Shown one piece after another: positions 15,994 through 23,670 of a stretch of 28,908 nucleotides of DNA. The notes under the pieces were generated by a model. The model was not told the origin of the DNA. It did no database searches and saw nothing but the letters and a program-made list of their open reading frames with translations. The stretch is from JOPF133 sp052144935 (GTDB lineage Bacteria; Acidobacteriota; Terriglobia; Bryobacterales; Bryobacteraceae). Location: NCBI GenBank assembly GCA_052144935.1, contig JBKQPR010000107.1:1-28908 (forward strand). Direction: 5' to 3'. How positions within the stretch are numbered: the first letter of the stretch is position 1; each line of letters opens with the position of its first letter. A program made the position numbers and the translations under genes.

Positions 15994-18448
15994 CCGGGTC
16001 CACGCGGGTGGCCCGGCGCGCCGGAAGCACGCACGCCGCCAGGCCGGCCAGCGCCAGCGTGAGGATTACCCCCGACATCACCACCGGGTCGAGCGGTTTC
16101 ACGCCGTAGAGCTGGCCCGCCACCACCGAGCGGAGCGCCACCGAACCAGCCACGCCCAGCAACAGGCCGGCGCCCAGCAGCCATAGCGCTTCGCCCACCA
16201 CCAGCTTCACCACATCGCCCGCGGTCGATCCCAGCGCGACACGGATACCGATCTCGCGCTGGCGCTCGGTCACCAGGTACGCCAGCACGCCGTAGATACC
16301 CACGCCCGAGAGGAACAGCGCCAGGCCGCCGAAGAACATGGCCAGCGTGAGCGAGGCCCGCCGCGACGCCAGCGCCAGGTCGCCGCGCTCCTCCATGGTG
16401 TGCACGTCGAACAACGCCAGGCTCGGCGCAATGGCCGCGAATCGGGCGCGCACGGCGGCCAATATAGGGCCAGCGCCGAGGCCGGAGCCGCCGGCGGTCT
16501 TGATCGCCAGCGAGTACCCCCGCTGGACATTCTGCGCGTAGGGCAGGTAATACGCGCCCACCGGACTGCCGTTGCCCTCCACGTCCGCCGTGTGGACGGG
16601 GTGGATGATCCCCACCACGGTCATCCAGTGAGTGTGCTCGTCCGTCTTCAGGAGGTTGTGGATGTCCTGCGGCATATACATGCGCCGGCCGATCGGGTTG
16701 ACCGCCGGCCAGAAGTGGTGCGCCAGGCGATCGTCCACGATGATGGCTCCGGGGGCGGAATCGATATCGCGCGCGTCGAACGGGCGCCCCGCCACCATGG
16801 GGATATGCATGGCCTCGAAGTAGCCCGGCGTAACCGTCACTTGTTCGGGCGAGATCAGAGACTCTCCCGGTTTCATGACGTAGCCTTCGGCCAGGATCAC
16901 GCTGTCGCTATGGTCGCCGCCCCAGGGGATGGTGGTAGTGGCGCCGGCCGCCGTCACACCGGGAATGGCGCGGATGGCCGCCAGCGCACGGTCCATCAAC
17001 GCGCTCGCGTCGGCGCGTTTGGGATAGAGCGACTCCGGCACGCTGGTGGCAGCCGTCACCACGCCCTTGACGTCGAACCCGGGGTCGACGCGGAGCAACT
17101 GGCGGAAGCTCGCCAGCGCCAATCCCGCGCCGGCCAGCAGCACGAAGGCCAGCCCGACCTGCGCCACTACCAGGACCTGCCGCACACGGCGCGCCCGCCG
17201 CCCGCCGGTGCCGGTGCGGCTCTCTTCGCGGAGCACTTCGCTGACCCGCGCCCGTATCACCTGCACCGAAGGGATCAGCCCGATGAAGATCCCCACCAGC
17301 GCCGCCGTCACCAGCATCGCCAGCACCACCAGGCCATCCACGCGGACCTCGCCTGCGCGCGGCAGCGTCTCGATCCCGCTGTGAGCCAGAGCGTCCAACA
17401 GTCCCGCGCCCAGAGCGGCCCCCGCCGCCCCGCCGGCCAGGGCCACCAGAATGCTCTCTGTCACCAACTGGCCCATCAGACGGCTCGCTCCGGCGCCCAG
17501 CGCCAGACGGGTGGCAAACTCCTTGCGCCGCAGGTTGGTTCGCGCCAGCACCAGGTTGGCGACATTCACCACGCCGATCAGCAGCACGAACGCCGCTCCT
17601 CCCCAGAGCAGGTAGAGCGCTCCCCGGACCTGCTTCACCAGCATGTCCTCCAGCGGCGAAGCCACGGTGTGGAAGCCCGCGTTGATGAGGAGCTCTTTGA
17701 AACTCGGAAACCGGTCGAGGTTGGCGCGGTTGAGCGCGTCCACCTGGGACTGCGCCTGCTGGAGGGTCGCGCCCGGTTTGAGCCGCCCGATGCTGTTCCA
17801 GTTATTGGAGTGGCGCACCTCCCGCTCTGCCGGAGTGAATGCCGCCGGCACCCAGAGGCGGACCTCGGGGTCGATGAAGTTGAAGCCCGCCGGCATCACA
17901 CCCACCACGGTGAAGGGCTGCCCGCTCATGCGGACGTCGCGGCCGAGCGCCGCCTGCGGGCTCCCGAAAAGCTGCCGGCTCAAGCCGTCGCTCAGAATGG
18001 CCTTCCGGTCGCCGCCCGGCTCGCCCTCGGTATCGGCAAAGACGCGCCCGTAAGCCGGTGATACGCGCAGCAGCCGGAACAGGGAAGGCGTAGCGATCAT
18101 GCCGGTGACGCGTTGCGGCGTGCCCTGGATCTCGATGGTCCGGCCGGTGGTGCGGAACAGCGCCTGTTCGGAGAAAACGTGGACGTCGCGAAGGCGGTCA
18201 TAGTAGTCGCCCGAGGCGCTGTTGTAGCCGAAATCGGCGCCCGCCTTGGGGTAGCGATTGGCCATCAGCAGGATGGAGCGCGCGTCCGGCACCGGGAGCG
18301 GCCGCAGCAACACCGAGTTCACCACCGCGAAGGTGGCGGTGTTCGCGGCGATACAAACCGCAATGGTCAGGACCACCGTGACGGTGAATCCCTTATCGCC
18401 CGCGAGCGAGCGGACGGCGTGCCGGAGGTTGCGGAAGGCGTTTCCCAT
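15971..18448 (-). CDS. Second ADOP-family ABC transporter permease
   Basis: 825 residues, same duplicated MacB_PCD-FtsX plan as the permease at 11850 but clearly divergent in sequence, so an old paralogue. TM1 is at about 29-50 (FTVTVVLTIAVCIAANTATF). The first FtsX unit is at about 278-400 (LLIGVVNVANLVLARTNL, then KEFATRLALGAGASRL), the second periplasmic domain follows, and the final FtsX unit is at about 703-820 (REIGIRVALGSTAGDVVKL, ending RRATRVDPVMVLREQ). Start ATG 18448 (MGNAFRNLRHAVRSL) is the family-typical N-terminus; an ATG ten codons earlier is less typical. No ATPase gene is adjacent. The 3' end overlaps rlmA tail to tail by 23 bases, so antisense interference between the two is possible. 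Confidence 0.92.
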   Translation of the reverse strand: MGNAFRNLRHAVRSLAGDKGFTVTVVLTIAVCIAANTATFAVVNSVLLRPLPVPDARSILLMANRYPKAGADFGYNSASGDYYDRLRDVHVFSEQALFRTTGRTIEIQGTPQRVTGMIATPSLFRLLRVSPAYGRVFADTEGEPGGDRKAILSDGLSRQLFGSPQAALGRDVRMSGQPFTVVGVMPAGFNFIDPEVRLWVPAAFTPAEREVRHSNNWNSIGRLKPGATLQQAQSQVDALNRANLDRFPSFKELLINAGFHTVASPLEDMLVKQVRGALYLLWGGAAFVLLIGVVNVANLVLARTNLRRKEFATRLALGAGASRLMGQLVTESILVALAGGAAGAALGAGLLDALAHSGIETLPRAGEVRVDGLVVLAMLVTAALVGIFIGLIPSVQVIRARVSEVLREESRTGTGGRRARRVRQVLVVAQVGLAFVLLAGAGLALASFRQLLRVDPGFDVKGVVTAATSVPESLYPKRADASALMDRALAAIRAIPGVTAAGATTTIPWGGDHSDSVILAEGYVMKPGESLISPEQVTVTPGYFEAMHIPMVAGRPFDARDIDSAPGAIIVDDRLAHHFWPAVNPIGRRMYMPQDIHNLLKTDEHTHWMTVVGIIHPVHTADVEGNGSPVGAYYLPYAQNVQRGYSLAIKTAGGSGLGAGPILAAVRARFAAIAPSLALFDVHTMEERGDLALASRRASLTLAMFFGGLALFLSGVGIYGVLAYLVTERQREIGIRVALGSTAGDVVKLVVGEALWLLGAGLLLGVAGSVALRSVVAGQLYGVKPLDPVVMSGVILTLALAGLAACVLPARRATRVDPVMVLREQ

Positions 18449-18625
18449 GGTAGCTAATACGCTGTGCGGCCACGCCATTGTTGCAAAAAACTTTGGCCCA
18501 TTTTGCCCGCCCGCGATTTCCGGGGATCGCGAGGCGCTGGTGGGCTCTCGGGCGCTTACCCGTCTTCGGGATTTCGCGGTTCAGCCGTGGCAACCGCTCC
18601 AGAGTGCGTCGCAGAGCCAGGACCA

Positions 18626-18909
18626 GGGAGCACCGGGCCGAGTGGGTATCGGGCCGAGGGGGCACCGGCCCCAGAGGGCATCGATCCCAGGGGGCACCGG
18701 GCCCAGAGGGCAGCGGGCCGAGAGGGCACCGGGCCGAGAGGGCACCGGGCCGAGAGGGCACCGGCCGAGAGGGCACCGGCCCAGAGGGCACCGGCCCAGA
18801 GGGCACCGGGCCGAGAGGGCACCGGGCCGAGAGGGCACCGGGCCGAGAGGGCACCGGGCCGAGAGGGCACCGGCCCAGAGGGCACCGGGCCGAGGGGGCA
18901 CCTCGGGTC
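18626..18909. repeat. 16-bp GC-rich minisatellite, about 18 units
   Basis: Tandem array with consensus GAGGGCACCGGGCCGA. Hand-parsing gives about 17 full units plus a degenerate last one. Units at 18722-18753 and 18799-18862 are identical 16-mers; four units (18754, 18769, 18784 and 18863) are 15 bases long with a changed end (GGCCGA or GGCCCA). The outer units on both sides carry most substitutions and the middle ones are the most uniform, the usual sign of ongoing unit turnover. The 16/15-base period is not a multiple of three and the unit has no stop in any frame, so the apparent open frames on both strands are artefacts. It fills most of the 597-base gap between the ADOP and aldo/keto reductase genes. 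Confidence 0.93.
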
Positions 18910-19045
18910 CGCGGGATCGGGCTCTCCAGAATCCGTTTGGGCACCCGACGGCCCCGACGGCTCCCAGCCTGCTCCCAGCCTGCTCCCAGCCCGCCGCTCA
19001 TGGCCCGCCACTCATGATAGGATATGAGCCATCAGGAGGGAAAAG

Positions 19046-19924
19046 ATGGCTCACTGTTCTCGACGCAATTTCCTGCGGACGCTCGCCGCGGGTGCACTCG
19101 CGGGAACCCGAAGCCTGCCCTTGCGGGCGGCGCGCGGGTCGGCTACGGATTGGGTGACGCTGGGGAAGTCCGGCGTCAAAGTGACGCGCCTCGCGTTCGG
19201 CACTGGGACGATAAGCGGGCGAGTGCAGCGCGAGTTGGGGCAGGACCAGTTCACCAGGCTGGTGCGCTACGCGTACGACCGGGGTATCCGCTTCTTCGAG
19301 ACCTCCGAGACTTACGGCGAGATGCACAAGATGCTGGGTGTGGCGCTGCAGGGAATTCCGCGCGATTCCTACCGGCTGATGTCCAAGGTGACCACGCGCG
19401 AAGGGGTAGATCCGCAGGCCAAGATCGATGAGCTGCGCAAGCTGGCCAATACCGATTACTTCGACATTATGCTGATGCACTGGCAGCACACGGCTACCTG
19501 GCCGGCGGACACCGTGCGGTGGCAGGACGGGATTCTGGAAGCCCAGTCGAAGAAGATCGTGGTGGGGCACGGCGCGTCCGTGCATGGGCTGCCGGCGCTG
19601 CGCAAGTTTCCGGGAAACAAGTGGCTGGATATCGCCATGATCCGGATGAACCACAAGGGCACCATCATGGACGGGGAGGATTACAACGCGAGCGTGGGGA
19701 ACGTGAGCGAAGTGGTCGAGCATGTGAAGCAGGTCCGCCAGGATGGCATGGGCGTGATCAGCATGAAGCTGGTGGGAGAAGGCCGCTTCACGACCCGTGA
19801 GGACCGGCAGGCGGCCCTGAAGTTCGCGTTCAACAATGCGGGCGTCGACAGCGTGACGCTGGGTTACAAGAATACGGCCGAGGTCGACGAGGCGATTGAG
19901 AATCTGAATCTGGCGCTGGCGTAG
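19046..19924 (+). CDS. Tat-exported aldo/keto reductase
   Basis: 292 residues. The N-terminus MAHCSRRNFLRTLAAGALAG is a twin-arginine signal (SRRNFLR), so the folded enzyme is exported, typical of cofactor-loaded periplasmic oxidoreductases. The body is an AKR TIM barrel: LGKSGVKVTRLAFGTGT, FFETSETYGE with the catalytic tyrosine near Y90, MSKVTT (K114), LMHWQHT (H145), and GYKNTAEVDEAIENL at the end. The tetrad aspartate position appears to be glutamate (E85). Start ATG 19046 has a strong AGGAGGG about 8 bases upstream. Substrate unknown; such proteins are common in acidobacteria and planctomycetes. It precedes another Tat-exported enzyme, the sulfatase, across a hairpin-bearing gap. Confidence 0.87.
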   Translation: MAHCSRRNFLRTLAAGALAGTRSLPLRAARGSATDWVTLGKSGVKVTRLAFGTGTISGRVQRELGQDQFTRLVRYAYDRGIRFFETSETYGEMHKMLGVALQGIPRDSYRLMSKVTTREGVDPQAKIDELRKLANTDYFDIMLMHWQHTATWPADTVRWQDGILEAQSKKIVVGHGASVHGLPALRKFPGNKWLDIAMIRMNHKGTIMDGEDYNASVGNVSEVVEHVKQVRQDGMGVISMKLVGEGRFTTREDRQAALKFAFNNAGVDSVTLGYKNTAEVDEAIENLNLALA

Positions 19925-19960
19925 CCGGGGCAACCGGCCACCATGCCATCTCCAGCGCTT

Positions 19961-20045
19961 GGACGCGGAGGCGCGGAGGAAAACGCGGAGAAGACTGTGA
20001 TTGGTCTTCTCCGTGGCTTTCTCCGCGCCTCCGCGCCTCCGCGTC
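19961..20045. repeat. Imperfect long inverted repeat (GCGGAG-rich hairpin)
   Basis: The left arm (19961-19995; GACGCGGAGGCGCGGAGG then AAAACGCGGAGAAGAC) pairs with the right arm (20004-20045; GTCTTCTCCGTGGCTTTCTC then CGCGCCTCCGCG repeats). The right arm carries one additional CCTCCGCG unit. The loop is about eight bases. It lies 37 bases after the aldo/keto reductase stop and could work as a terminator-like stem or be a dispersed intergenic repeat. It has no T-run, so an intrinsic terminator is not supported. Confidence 0.7.
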
Positions 20046-20120
20046 AAGAGGCGCCCCCAATGGGATGCCGCGGCGCCGGTCGACTGCAAGCGTCACGGAG
20101 GAAACCTGCCCCTGCAACCA

Positions 20121-21701
20121 GTGGACCGCCCAGACGGCTTGGCATCTTCGAGGATTTCGCGCCGGGCATTCGTGCAGGCCACCGGCGCCAGCGCCTCGGT
20201 GGCGCGTGGCGCCGGGTCTGCGTCGCGCCCCAATATCCTATTTCTCATGGCCGACCAGCTTCGCGCCGATTGCCTGGGCGCCGCTGGGAATCGCGTCATT
20301 CGCACCCCCAATCTCGACCGTCTGGCCGCGGACGGCGTCCGCTTCCGCCACGCGTATTCCTCCACGCCAACCTGCACTCCCGCCCGAGCGGCCCTCCTCA
20401 CGGGGCAGTCGCCCTGGACGCACGGCATGCTCGGCTACGGCGCCATCGCCGGGCGGTATCCGGTCGAGATGCCGCGCCTGCTCCGCGAAGCCGGGTACCA
20501 CACCATGGGCATCGGCAAGATGCATTGGACTCCCCAGCGATCCCTCCACGGCTTCCATCAGACGATCCTCGATGAATCCACGCCTCTAGAGCTGGAGCCG
20601 GCCCGGCAGAACGGCGCCGCCTCCATCCCGGACTTCCGCACCGACTATGAAAGCTGGTTCTTCTCGCAAGCGCCCGACCTGAACCCGTTTGCGACCGGCC
20701 TCCTGTGGAACGACTATCGCGCCCGCCCGTTCGCTCTGCCCGAGCAACTCCACCCGACCGTATGGACCGGCGAAACCGCGGTGCGCTTTCTGAACTCCTA
20801 CCAGCGCCCGCAGCCCTTCTTTCTGAAAGTCTCCTTCCTGCGGCCCCACAGTCCCTACGATCCACCCGAGCGCTTCCTGCGGATGTACGGCGGCGCGGCC
20901 ATACCCCCTGCCGACGTGGCGCCCTGGGCCGCTCGCTACGCGGCCCGTAGCGACCCTTCCAATGAACCCTGGCACGGCGACTTCGGTCCCGGCCAGGTAC
21001 GCCAGTCCCGCCAGGGTTACTACGGCTCAGTCTCCCAGGTGGACGAACAGATTGGCCGCATTCTGGAAACTCTCGACCGCCGCGGGATGTGGGACAACAC
21101 CCTGATCCTGATGACCGCCGATCATGGCGACATGCTTGGCGACCACCATCTCTGGCGAAAGTCTTACGCCTACGAGGCTTCCGCCCGCATTCCGATGATC
21201 GTGCGGTGGCCTGACGGTTTGCTCACCGCAAAGCGTGGACAGACTGTCTCCCGCCCGGTCGAGATCCGCGACGTCCTTCCCACGTTCTTGGATGCGGCGG
21301 GCGCCCGCGTTCCGGAGGCGGTCGAGGGGCGCAGTCTGCTGAACCTCATCCGCAATCCCGACGGCGAGTGGCGCGAGTTTATCGACCTGGAGCACGACGT
21401 CTGCTACAGTCCCGATAATCACTGGAGCGCCCTGACCGACGGCCGCCGGAAGTTCATCTTCCATGCGCGGACCGGCGAGGAGCAGTTCTTCGACCTCACT
21501 GCCGATCCGCACGAACTGAACGATGTGGCCGGCAATCCGGATCGCGCCGCCGAAGTGCGCCTATGGAGAAGCCGGTTGACCGACCACGTGGCCATCCGCG
21601 GGGACGCTTGGGTGGCGCAGGGACGTCTCGCTCTGCGCCCGAGTTCGCAGCTCTACTCGCCCAATTATCCTGGCACGTCCGCGGTTGGCCGCCGGGGGTA
21701 G
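20121..21701 (+). CDS. Tat-exported type I sulfatase
   Basis: About 526 residues of the alkaline-phosphatase-superfamily sulfatase group, which hydrolyse sulfate esters. Early metal-binding residues lie in RPNILFLMADQLRADCLG. The formylglycine signature CTPAR is present with the modified cysteine near C85 (STPTCTPARAALLTGQ), and later metal ligands lie in TADHGDMLGDHHLWRKSYAYE. RISRRAFVQATGAS near the N-terminus is a twin-arginine-type signal, so it is probably periplasmic. No ATG fits; GTG 20121 is the best start, though GGAGG at about 20097 is rather far away and CTG 20112 would be better spaced. Activity would need a formylglycine-generating enzyme encoded elsewhere. Possible substrates include sulfated polysaccharides. 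Confidence 0.9.
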   Translation: MDRPDGLASSRISRRAFVQATGASASVARGAGSASRPNILFLMADQLRADCLGAAGNRVIRTPNLDRLAADGVRFRHAYSSTPTCTPARAALLTGQSPWTHGMLGYGAIAGRYPVEMPRLLREAGYHTMGIGKMHWTPQRSLHGFHQTILDESTPLELEPARQNGAASIPDFRTDYESWFFSQAPDLNPFATGLLWNDYRARPFALPEQLHPTVWTGETAVRFLNSYQRPQPFFLKVSFLRPHSPYDPPERFLRMYGGAAIPPADVAPWAARYAARSDPSNEPWHGDFGPGQVRQSRQGYYGSVSQVDEQIGRILETLDRRGMWDNTLILMTADHGDMLGDHHLWRKSYAYEASARIPMIVRWPDGLLTAKRGQTVSRPVEIRDVLPTFLDAAGARVPEAVEGRSLLNLIRNPDGEWREFIDLEHDVCYSPDNHWSALTDGRRKFIFHARTGEEQFFDLTADPHELNDVAGNPDRAAEVRLWRSRLTDHVAIRGDAWVAQGRLALRPSSQLYSPNYPGTSAVGRRG

Positions 21702-21713
21702 GAGGGTTTTCGA

Positions 21714-21741
21714 GCGCCTATGGGGCGGGCCGATAGGGCGC
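21714..21741. terminator. Small hairpin between convergent genes
   Basis: GCGCCTAT (21714-21721) and ATAGGGCGC (21733-21741) can pair with one bulged G across an 11-base loop. It lies in the 78-base gap between the converging sulfatase and acyl-CoA synthetase genes, where a bidirectional terminator is expected. There is no flanking T-run, so the call rests on position. Confidence 0.3.
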
Positions 21742-21779
21742 CCGGCCTGCCAAACCGCCGGACAGGTTGCCCGCATCCC

Positions 21780-23483
21780 CTACGCTACCGCCGCGCTGCC
21801 GCCTTCCGCCGGCGATTCCCAGACCACCGGGCGATTTTGCCTCATCCAATCGTCGACGCACGGTTGATAGCGGCTTTCCAGAACGTTGCGCTTGATTTTG
21901 AGCGTGGGCGTGACGAAACCGTTGCCGACCGTCCACGGCCCCTGGGCCACGGCCACGAAGCCCAACTGCTCGTGCGGATCCAACTGCGTGTTGACCGTGT
22001 TCATGAGGTCCAGCAGAGTCTGCTCCACGGTGGCCCGCTCGGCGGGACGCGCGGTGACCTTGCGGGTCTCCTCGGCCAGCAGGACCACGGCGAAGGGGCG
22101 GGGCATGCCGGCGCCCATGAGACAGCACGCATCCACTACGGGGTGAGCCATCAGTTGACTCTCAATGGGAGCGGGCATCACGTACTTGCCCTTGCTGGTC
22201 TTGAACTGCTCCTTGACTCGGCCGACGATCTTGAGTTGCCCGTCCGGTTCAATGCGGGCCTGATCGCCGGTGCGGAAGAATCCATCCGCCGTGAAGCAAG
22301 CCCGCGTGCCTTCGGGGTCCTTGTAGTAGCCCAGCATGTTCATCGGGCTGCGGATGAGGAGCTCCTGATTCTCATTGACCTTAGCCTCCACGCCCGTGAT
22401 CGCGCAGCCCACGTAGCCGGCACGGAACGAGCCTGGGGCGGGCAGGTGGGTGACCCAGGTTTCCGTCATGCCATAGCCCTCGGAAAGGTTCAGGCCAAGC
22501 TTGCGGTACCACAGCAGAATTTCGGGGGGCAGCGGGGCGGCGCCGCTGGCGGCGGTGACGACGGTGTCCAATCCCAGTTTGCGCAGGATGCGCTTCTTGA
22601 CGGAGCGGTTCAGTACCGGGATGCGCAGCAGGCGTTCCAGCTTGCGCTCCGGGATCTTCGCGAACACGCCCTGCTGGAACTTCAGCAGCAGCCGCGGCAC
22701 GGATAGGAAGAGGGTGGGCCGGGTCCGCGCCAGGTCGGCGAGGAACGTCTCGATCCCTTCGGTGAAGAAGATGTGATATCCGAGGTAGATCGCGGTTCCT
22801 TCCATGGCCCGCTCCACGATGTGGGCCAGCGGCAAATAGGAGAGCACGCGTTCCTTGTCCGTGAGCCTGATGAGCCCGGAGAGGATCTTGGCGTCGTAGC
22901 CGCAGGTAGCGAAGGTATGCATGACCCCTTTCGGGGTGCCCGTGGTGCCGGACGTATAAATGATCGTGGACAGATCGTCCGCGGGCCGCGTCGGGTTATC
23001 GTGAATGGGAAGATTGGCCGTCACCAGAACTTCCCAGGTGGGCCAATCGCTGGGGCTGGCGGTGGGAAAGCGAACGCAAACCACACCGGCGGGGATGCCG
23101 GCCTCGGTCGCTTCCCGCTCGTCGGTGGCGCCCAGGAAGCAGGCTTTGGCTTCGCAATGTTCCAGAATCCGGCGGATCGATTGAGCCTTCAGCGATGGGT
23201 AGATCGGGACAGTCACATGTCCCGCCATCCAGATGGCCAGGTCGGCCATGATCCACCAGGCGCAGTTGCGGGACAGGATGGCCACGCGGCTTCCCGGTTC
23301 CCAACCCTGCGCCTTAAGCCAGCCTGCCATGCGGCGGATTTCGGACACGGCTTGGCCCCATGTCCAATCCCGCACCTTGCCGCCGCCATAAGGTTGGGTG
23401 AGGAAAATAGTGTCGGGCCGCTCGCGCTCCCATTTGTAGATGCGCTGGAGCGGCAGATCGTCCGCACTCAGATTGCCTGGCAT
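21780..23483 (-). CDS. Long-chain acyl-CoA synthetase (AMP-forming)
   Basis: 567-residue member of the adenylate-forming family that activates fatty acids with ATP and CoA. Motifs: the P-loop YTSGTTGTPKG at about 176-186, LSYLPLAHIVER, ASGAAPLPPEI, the adenine-binding LSEGYGMTET, the ribose-binding FFRTGDQARIEPDGQLKIVG hinge region, and a C-terminal TLKIKRN with the expected catalytic lysine. It resembles the long-chain (FadD15/LC-FACS) type. Start ATG 23483 has GGAGGAG directly upstream. It is on the same strand as etfB-etfA but separated from etfA by 187 bases containing a perfect inverted repeat. It supplies acyl-CoA to the beta-oxidation proteins encoded next to it. Confidence 0.93.
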   Translation of the reverse strand: MPGNLSADDLPLQRIYKWERERPDTIFLTQPYGGGKVRDWTWGQAVSEIRRMAGWLKAQGWEPGSRVAILSRNCAWWIMADLAIWMAGHVTVPIYPSLKAQSIRRILEHCEAKACFLGATDEREATEAGIPAGVVCVRFPTASPSDWPTWEVLVTANLPIHDNPTRPADDLSTIIYTSGTTGTPKGVMHTFATCGYDAKILSGLIRLTDKERVLSYLPLAHIVERAMEGTAIYLGYHIFFTEGIETFLADLARTRPTLFLSVPRLLLKFQQGVFAKIPERKLERLLRIPVLNRSVKKRILRKLGLDTVVTAASGAAPLPPEILLWYRKLGLNLSEGYGMTETWVTHLPAPGSFRAGYVGCAITGVEAKVNENQELLIRSPMNMLGYYKDPEGTRACFTADGFFRTGDQARIEPDGQLKIVGRVKEQFKTSKGKYVMPAPIESQLMAHPVVDACCLMGAGMPRPFAVVLLAEETRKVTARPAERATVEQTLLDLMNTVNTQLDPHEQLGFVAVAQGPWTVGNGFVTPTLKIKRNVLESRYQPCVDDWMRQNRPVVWESPAEGGSAAVA

Positions 23484-23536
23484 CGCTCCTCCATCGGGGG
23501 TGCAACCGCTCGCTTAGAAGCTGGGCATAAGGCCAT

Positions 23537-23629
23537 ATTGGCCACAGATGAACACAGATGAACACAGATAAGACAAAAACAAAACTTCTTCTTTTTATCT
23601 GTGTTCATCTGTGTTCATCTGTGGCCAAT
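23537..23629. repeat. Perfect 35-bp inverted repeat
   Basis: The arms 23537-23571 and 23595-23629 are exact reverse complements over 35 bases, around a 23-base purine/pyrimidine-biased loop. Each arm contains direct repeats of the 10-mer GAACACAGAT. The AT-rich composition contrasts with the GC-rich surroundings. It sits between the end of etfA and the start of the acyl-CoA synthetase gene, both on the minus strand. I recall similar 'CACAGATGAACACAGAT' sequences as dispersed intergenic hairpins in several bacterial phyla, but cannot verify this here. It could cap the etfBA transcript or be a non-autonomous repeat. No gene is present; a short open frame across it is an artefact. Confidence 0.95.
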
Positions 23630-23670
23630 CATTCTTTCTCATGTTTTCACACGAGCGGTTACACCTTCCA

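Noticed and set aside
18626..18909. Possible CRISPR array
   Set aside because: The units are directly abutting 15-16-mers with no spacers, and no cas gene is present; it is a minisatellite.
18556..19011. Several overlapping open frames on both strands with Gly/Arg/Pro-rich repetitive products (collagen-like or RGH-repeat proteins)
   Set aside because: They are all produced by the 16-base tandem repeat, which has no stop in any frame. The period is not a multiple of three, so units are read in rotating frames; no ribosome site or conserved domain supports any of them.
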